A stretch of DNA of 48,035 nucleotides from an uncultured Alphaproteobacteria bacterium (GTDB lineage Bacteria; Pseudomonadota; Alphaproteobacteria; RF32; CAG-239). Both the position numbers and the translations under genes were made by a program. Numbering within the stretch: position 1 is the first letter of the stretch; every line of letters starts with the position of its first letter. The notes beneath the pieces are model-generated. The model searched no databases. It was not told the origin of the DNA and worked only from the letters and a program-made list of their open reading frames with translations. Below are positions 43,829-48,035 of this stretch, in pieces. Location of the stretch: the NCBI GenBank assembly GCA_944392255.1, contig CALXVY010000010.1, positions 1 to 48,035 on the forward strand. The letters are read 5' to 3'.

Positions 43829-44971
43829 TTATTGCTTATTGATATTTTTATTTTGAAGATGTTTATCAATATATTGTCTGATATTTAAACCAAATGTCTG
43901 ACGAATATATTTTGTCAGTTCACTCGGCTTTTCTCGATATGCTTCTGCCTCTGCTTGTGCTTGTAACAATTCTTCTATTTTTAAATTTTTACTAACAAAT
44001 TCTCGTCTCTCTGCCGCACCTTCCGCACCTCTGACTGAGGCAACGTTAAATAGAATATGAGACCTATATATATTTTTGGGATATTTTTCTCCGTTGGCTA
44101 ATATATACCCCAATTGCATCATGGCTGGAACATTGCCTTGCGACACAGCCAAATTCAAAACCTTAACACCATTACCATAGTTTTGTGGGGTTCCTTCTCC
44201 ATTCATATATAATGAAGACAAAACAAACATTGCTTCATCATATCCGGCATTGGCTGATCTTTTTATCAATTCAAAGGCCTGAAGATAATTTTTCTCCACA
44301 TAAAAACCTTTATAATAAGCATAGCCTAACATAAAATCTGCTGTGGGATTTTTTATGGACGATGCTTTTTTCAACAGTTCTATGGCATCTTGCGGACGAT
44401 AAAAATCTCCTTGTTCTGATAGATAAATAAATGCCAAATTTACCATAGATTCTGCATTACCTAACTCCGCTGCTTTGGAGAACATTTGCGTTGCTTTTAT
44501 TATATCTCTTTTGGTGCCAATTCCACTATAATACAAACTTCCCAGATTATTTATCGCAACATTGTCGTTTTGATTGGCTGCCATTTCATAATATTTCAAT
44601 GCTTGTCCAAAATCTATTTTAACTTGAGCTTTGTCATCTCCGTAAAGATACATATATCCTAGTGTCATTTGGGAATTTAAATCGCCGGAATTGGCAAGAC
44701 GTGTTAACTTTTCTAAAAGTGTTTCTTGAGCTCCCGGTTTAACCTCTGTTGTATCTTGCAGCTGTTCTTTTCCCCAAAAGTTTAAGAAAGAAAATATCCC
44801 CTTGTCTTCAGAATTATTAACTTCATTTTCTATATTTTCTTTGGAAGTTTCATTCTCTTCGGCATTGATACTTACAACATCATCTCCGACCAAAGATAAA
44901 ACAGCTTCTTGAGCATAAACCGGATTAACACTCAATGCCGTTCCTAATAACAACAGTGATATTTTTTTCAT
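43829..44971 (-). CDS. Exported Sel1-repeat protein
   Basis: 380 residues with a signal peptide (MKKISLLLLGTALSVNPVYA, cleavage likely after YAQ or YA). A short linker precedes about six Sel1-like (TPR-related) repeats between about residues 95 and 335, with the common pattern A..LG..Y..G.G...D...A......A...G. Such proteins scaffold protein interactions in the periplasm or at the surface. Ribosome site AGGATAG. It follows the frameshifted gene by 17 bases, so the two are probably co-transcribed. Confidence 0.88.
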   Translation of the reverse strand: MKKISLLLLGTALSVNPVYAQEAVLSLVGDDVVSINAEENETSKENIENEVNNSEDKGIFSFLNFWGKEQLQDTTEVKPGAQETLLEKLTRLANSGDLNSQMTLGYMYLYGDDKAQVKIDFGQALKYYEMAANQNDNVAINNLGSLYYSGIGTKRDIIKATQMFSKAAELGNAESMVNLAFIYLSEQGDFYRPQDAIELLKKASSIKNPTADFMLGYAYYKGFYVEKNYLQAFELIKRSANAGYDEAMFVLSSLYMNGEGTPQNYGNGVKVLNLAVSQGNVPAMMQLGYILANGEKYPKNIYRSHILFNVASVRGAEGAAERREFVSKNLKIEELLQAQAEAEAYREKPSELTKYIRQTFGLNIRQYIDKHLQNKNINKQ

Positions 44972-44988
44972 TTTCTATCCTAAAAATA

Positions 44989-46608
44989 CTATCTTTCAGC
45001 AACCAGATTATCTAGTTTGTACTTGATTTGTTTTTTATTATGATAATATCTCTGTTTTTTAGCAAGTATTTTATTATACTTCTGTGCATCAAGCGGTTTG
45101 TGCTCTAATTCTTGCAACATTTCTTGCTCATCTGCATCGGCTTCTACCGGCGGCAGGGCTTGTTCGTTACTTGCATTTTCCGCAAAAATTGCACTTATTT
45201 TTTCTTGGTTTTTGGCTTTGGAAAAATATGCCACTTCATTTCCATCTATTCGTCCATTATATTTGGGCAAAATAAATGCGGCATATCTTGTGAATAAATC
45301 ATTCAACTGTTCGGAGGTTATAACTAAACCCAAAGATTTTAATTCTTTATCAGTTACATTAAATTTTTGTTCCATATCAAAAGCTTTAAATGGTCGATAC
45401 ATAAAATTATCTTGTATAAACTTTCCGACACTTTTATAAACTTTTTGTTCTTTCTTACTTATCGGATTTATACATATTGCATCAAATCCTTTGCCATTGG
45501 CTCTTTTAGCATCTTCTAAACGAAAAGCCTTATCCAAAACCTGTAAATTGGCCTCTCTTATCTTCTGCTTATTAATTTTTTGGGCTTCCATTTGCTTTTC
45601 TAAAAGCTTCATCTGCACAATTTTTTTATCGCCATATGTTAGGTATCTGCCTTTATTTTCTTCCCAAAAACGCATTCCTTTATTTTGAGTATTCTGACGA
45701 CTTATCAATAAAATATTATCGTTTCTGCTTTCTTCATTTTCTTCTCCGGCATAAATATCATGGGTGATGATATCTCCCTCATATAGCTTGCTTATTTTAA
45801 TCTGAACTTCAATTTTTACGCCGTCTATATTTAAATAAACTCTTTTCTCTCGATAGTTTTTGGTCTCATATGCACTACTGACATTTTGGTTGCCATGAAA
45901 TGTATCTTTTATTTCCTTTTTCTCAACAGCATAGTGTGAATCATTTGCAAATAACTGCAACGTTTCTTCCGTATCTTGATAATATTTACGACAGATTGTA
46001 AATCTAAAAATATCTTTCAATCGTTGATATGGTTTGGCTAACTTTTCAATATTTTTTGCTATTTCCGTATCATATGTTTTTAAGACTTCTTTATATTTTT
46101 TTGAGCCTTTAACATATTGTTCTGCCACCTTGGCTTCATATGCCGCTTTTATTTTTTGTTGATCTTTCTGATACTGTTCATAATACTTTCCGCCACAAGA
46201 AATCAGGTTTCCATCTTGGTCATAAACCGGCATTTTTATTTTATCTATGGCTCTGCGTATATCCTTCATACCCGGCATGATAACATATATCGGATTGTCG
46301 CGATAATCATAAAAAGTTAAACGCATTGAAGTAAACGGAGTGATGTGTTTTGTCTGATACTCTTTGTTTTTGGGCATATTGCGGTAGGTTGAAGAAACAA
46401 TATTTTCTTCTATTTTTCCCGTATTTAAATCTATGGCATTAATCTCTTCAGGAGCTATTTCTTCGCCTAATTCTTCAAGCTTTTTAACTTTTTCCGCACG
46501 ATATTCTTGCAAGATTGAATGGCTGATGTTTTGTACCATATCCTTGATAATTTTGGATGGGTTAGCGCAAATTTTTCGTAAATATTCAGCTGCGGCGAAA
46601 TCTATCAT
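44989..46608 (-). pseudogene. Body of a gene broken at an A9 run, RelA/SpoT-like segment
   Basis: The frame runs from an upstream ATG at 46674 to 44989 (561 codons), but its first 22 residues look spurious. The real protein seems to begin in the other frame at 46783 and to cross into this frame at nine A (46612-46620). From Met at 46608 (GMIDFAAAEYL) the chain is hydrophilic and helical, with Lys/Glu-rich tails. Residues 218-308 of the open frame (45751-46023) show RLKDIFRFTI, KDTFHG...AYETKNYR, IEVQIK and THDIY, the order and spacing of a RelA/SpoT nucleotidyltransferase core (DI-G-R, GYRS-H, EIQIR, H-Y). Resemblance is by eye. Promoter at 46814-46842. Whether it is a pseudogene, a slippage-expressed gene or an assembly error is open. 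Confidence 0.65.
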
Positions 46609-46783
46609 ACCTTTTTTTTTCTGCCGCGTTGATATATTCAAAATTATAAGCATTGATTCTGTTTTGCAAATCATTGATTTCTTCTACGCTAAGATATTCA
46701 ATATCATTAGCGGTGATTTTTAATTTTGTATCATTTGCAAATGCGTTATCTATTCTTTCAATGAGTTCTTTATACTGTGCCAT
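46586..46783 (-). CDS. 5' part of the frameshifted gene
   Basis: 65 codons from ATG 46783 with AAGGTGA 6 bases upstream and a good promoter 31 bases before. The stop comes 8 codons after the A9 run. Up to NAAEKK (residue 57) the sequence is helical and fits the N-terminus expected for the gene at 44989-46608; after the run it becomes RYDRFRRS, unlike a natural C-terminus. With eight A instead of nine the two parts would form one frame of about 597 residues. Confidence 0.7.
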   Translation of the reverse strand: MAQYKELIERIDNAFANDTKLKITANDIEYLSVEEINDLQNRINAYNFEYINAAEKKRYDRFRRS

Positions 46784-46813
46784 ACTTCACCTTTTTTGTC
46801 GATTATCGCAAAT

Positions 46814-46842
46814 AGTATACTCGATTTACACATTTAATGCAA
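46814..46842 (-). promoter_or_regulatory. Promoter of the frameshifted gene
   Basis: On the minus strand TTGCAT (46837-46842), 17-base spacer, TATACT (46814-46819). The expected start is about 24 bases before the ATG at 46783. Confidence 0.65.
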
Positions 46843-46882
46843 ACAAAAAAAACTCCCGCCATTGCTGACGGGAGCCTTTTTC
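46843..46882 (-). terminator. Terminator of the flagellin gene
   Basis: Read leftward: GGCTCCCGTC-AGCAAT-GGCGGGAG followed by T-rich sequence; GC-rich stem with one mismatch region, 20 bases past the flagellin stop. Confidence 0.85.
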
Positions 46883-46901
46883 TTGATATATCTTATTCTG
46901 A

Positions 46902-48035
46902 TTAGAATAATTGCAATACTGATTGAGAAGCCTGTGATGCCAAACTCAATGAGTTGATTGCCAATTGTTGTCTGGTTTGCAATGCCAACATATTGGCTGA
47001 TTCTTCGTTCATATCGGCCAAGGTCAAGTTGTCGGCACCTTCTGTCAACACGTTTATCAAATTATCGGTAAAGTCTTCTCTGGTTTGAACAATAGAGTAG
47101 TTATTACCAAAATCTGATGCCATGGTACGAAGTTTGCTGATTGCTCCTTCAATTTGGCTAATTGCTGTATCAATGTTGGAGTCTTTTTGCCAATCATTCA
47201 TTGCTGCTGACATACCCAAACCTTCTGAGCTTGCATCTACACCTTTTACTTCCAATTTTGATGAACGATCTTCGTTAAAGATTACGGTTAAATCGTTTTC
47301 TTGTAACAAGTTAATACCTTTGTAGCTTGCATCTTTAGCCAAGTCATCAATTTGTGACAAGATTTCATTAAATTGTTTAGCATAGTCTATACGTTCTTGC
47401 GTTACTTCGCTCGGATCGCCAGCCTTTTTAGAACCTGCCAAACCTAATTCATCAAGAGCTTCGGCTTGTGTTGGATCTTTTGCAAAGACTCTGAATTCGA
47501 CATCTGGAGCTGTGATAGAAACACGTTTTCCATCAGCAACTGCTGTGATGCCACCTTGACCATTTAATGCTGCTGCAATTGTTGCAGAGTTAGCACCATT
47601 TCCAGTACTAACTAATTTTACTTCTTGAGCAGCTCCTGTGGTATAAGTCATTCCACCTGAACCATTTGCTTTTGCTCCGTTAACCCATGAAATAGCTGAA
47701 CCATCGGTTGAGGATACAGTAACTGATTTTCCGTTCAATTCTGCATTTAAGCCTAATGCTTGCAAATCTGTTACGGCACTTTGGGCAATTGCATCTGCAT
47801 TATCTCCTTTTAAGGTGATTTCATGACCTTCACCATCTGGAGTATAGACTGTAAATTTTTTATCTTTAGCTTCTCCGGTAAAATTAATGGTGAATTCGCT
47901 CAAATCAGCTCTAGAATCAACGATTACGGTTCCATCTACACCTTCAGCTATTTCTTCAGATGTAATTGCATATTTATCAAAGTTACTTGCTACATCGCGT
48001 GCTGAGTTAGCGATAGCTTTAGCTTGTTCTGCAAA
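46902..48035 (-). CDS. Flagellin, 5' end cut by window edge
   Basis: The filament subunit. The frame is open across the right edge (from base 48035 leftward without a stop), so the N-terminal helices are mostly outside. The visible 378-residue part begins in an N-terminal helix segment (FAEQAKAIANSARDVASNF), then a variable Gly/Asn/Asp-rich D2/D3-like insert (about 45-190 of the visible part), then the conserved return segment (YKGINLLQENDL) and the C-terminal D0 helix (SANMLALQTRQQLAINSLSLASQASQSVLQLF). Late flagellar gene; its promoter lies off the window. It ends with a strong terminator. Confidence 0.95.
   Translation of the reverse strand, partial: FAEQAKAIANSARDVASNFDKYAITSEEIAEGVDGTVIVDSRADLSEFTINFTGEAKDKKFTVYTPDGEGHEITLKGDNADAIAQSAVTDLQALGLNAELNGKSVTVSSTDGSAISWVNGAKANGSGGMTYTTGAAQEVKLVSTGNGANSATIAAALNGQGGITAVADGKRVSITAPDVEFRVFAKDPTQAEALDELGLAGSKKAGDPSEVTQERIDYAKQFNEILSQIDDLAKDASYKGINLLQENDLTVIFNEDRSSKLEVKGVDASSEGLGMSAAMNDWQKDSNIDTAISQIEGAISKLRTMASDFGNNYSIVQTREDFTDNLINVLTEGADNLTLADMNEESANMLALQTRQQLAINSLSLASQASQSVLQLF

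Overview
The window is AT-rich, gene-dense chromosomal DNA of a motile, Gram-negative, diderm alphaproteobacterium. Alphaproteobacterial marks are the fliF-fliG-fliH-fliN-flbD-flhA order, a FlaF homologue, and the gene set lpxC-bamD-recN. The low GC content and the secreted cysteine-rich modular proteins suggest a host-associated, uncultured gut-type lineage (Rhodospirillales/RF32-like); that placement is inference. All coordinates are on the given strand.

Region 1 (1-10424): two paralogous, exported, cysteine-rich proteins (one cut by the left edge) lie in direct orientation on either side of a cell-envelope block. In this block a conserved division/envelope cluster is split around the RNase P RNA gene. 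mraZ-rsmH-ftsL-ftsI runs right, and lpxC-bamD-recN runs left with rnpB directly upstream. A three-box MraZ operator lies in front of mraZ.

Region 2 (10423-23666): a leftward ten-gene operon, fliF-fliG-fliH-fliN-flbD-flhA-flhF-flhG, then a FliK-like protein and a J-domain/SH3 membrane protein. A separate, unrecognised S1-like gene follows. FlbD is a sigma-54 activator, and two good sigma-54 promoters elsewhere in the window (before fliK and before a second hook-protein gene) fit a classical flagellar hierarchy.

Region 3 (23787-29097): fliK-flgD-flgE, from a sigma-54 promoter to a strong terminator, then flaF. The hook protein carries a duplicated insert domain.

Region 4 (29209-43824): mostly housekeeping. 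It holds a periplasmic binding protein, a GST-like protein, a small lipoprotein, an alpha/beta hydrolase, a GT4 glycosyltransferase, thrS with a possible pseudoknot leader, a small DUF2934-like protein, tRNA-Phe, the second hook protein, accB-accC, an orphan gene, mlaA-mlaC, a CpdA-like phosphodiesterase and a DegT-type sugar aminotransferase.

Region 5 (43829-48035): a Sel1-repeat exported protein follows a gene whose reading frame is broken at a run of nine A. The body of that gene contains a stretch resembling the RelA/SpoT nucleotidyltransferase fold. The right edge cuts a flagellin gene.

The points most worth a second look are the Cys-rich paralogues that bracket the split dcw block, the A9 frameshift in the RelA/SpoT-like gene, the thrS leader pseudoknot, and the unrecognised S1-like and J-SH3 proteins next to the flagellar operon.
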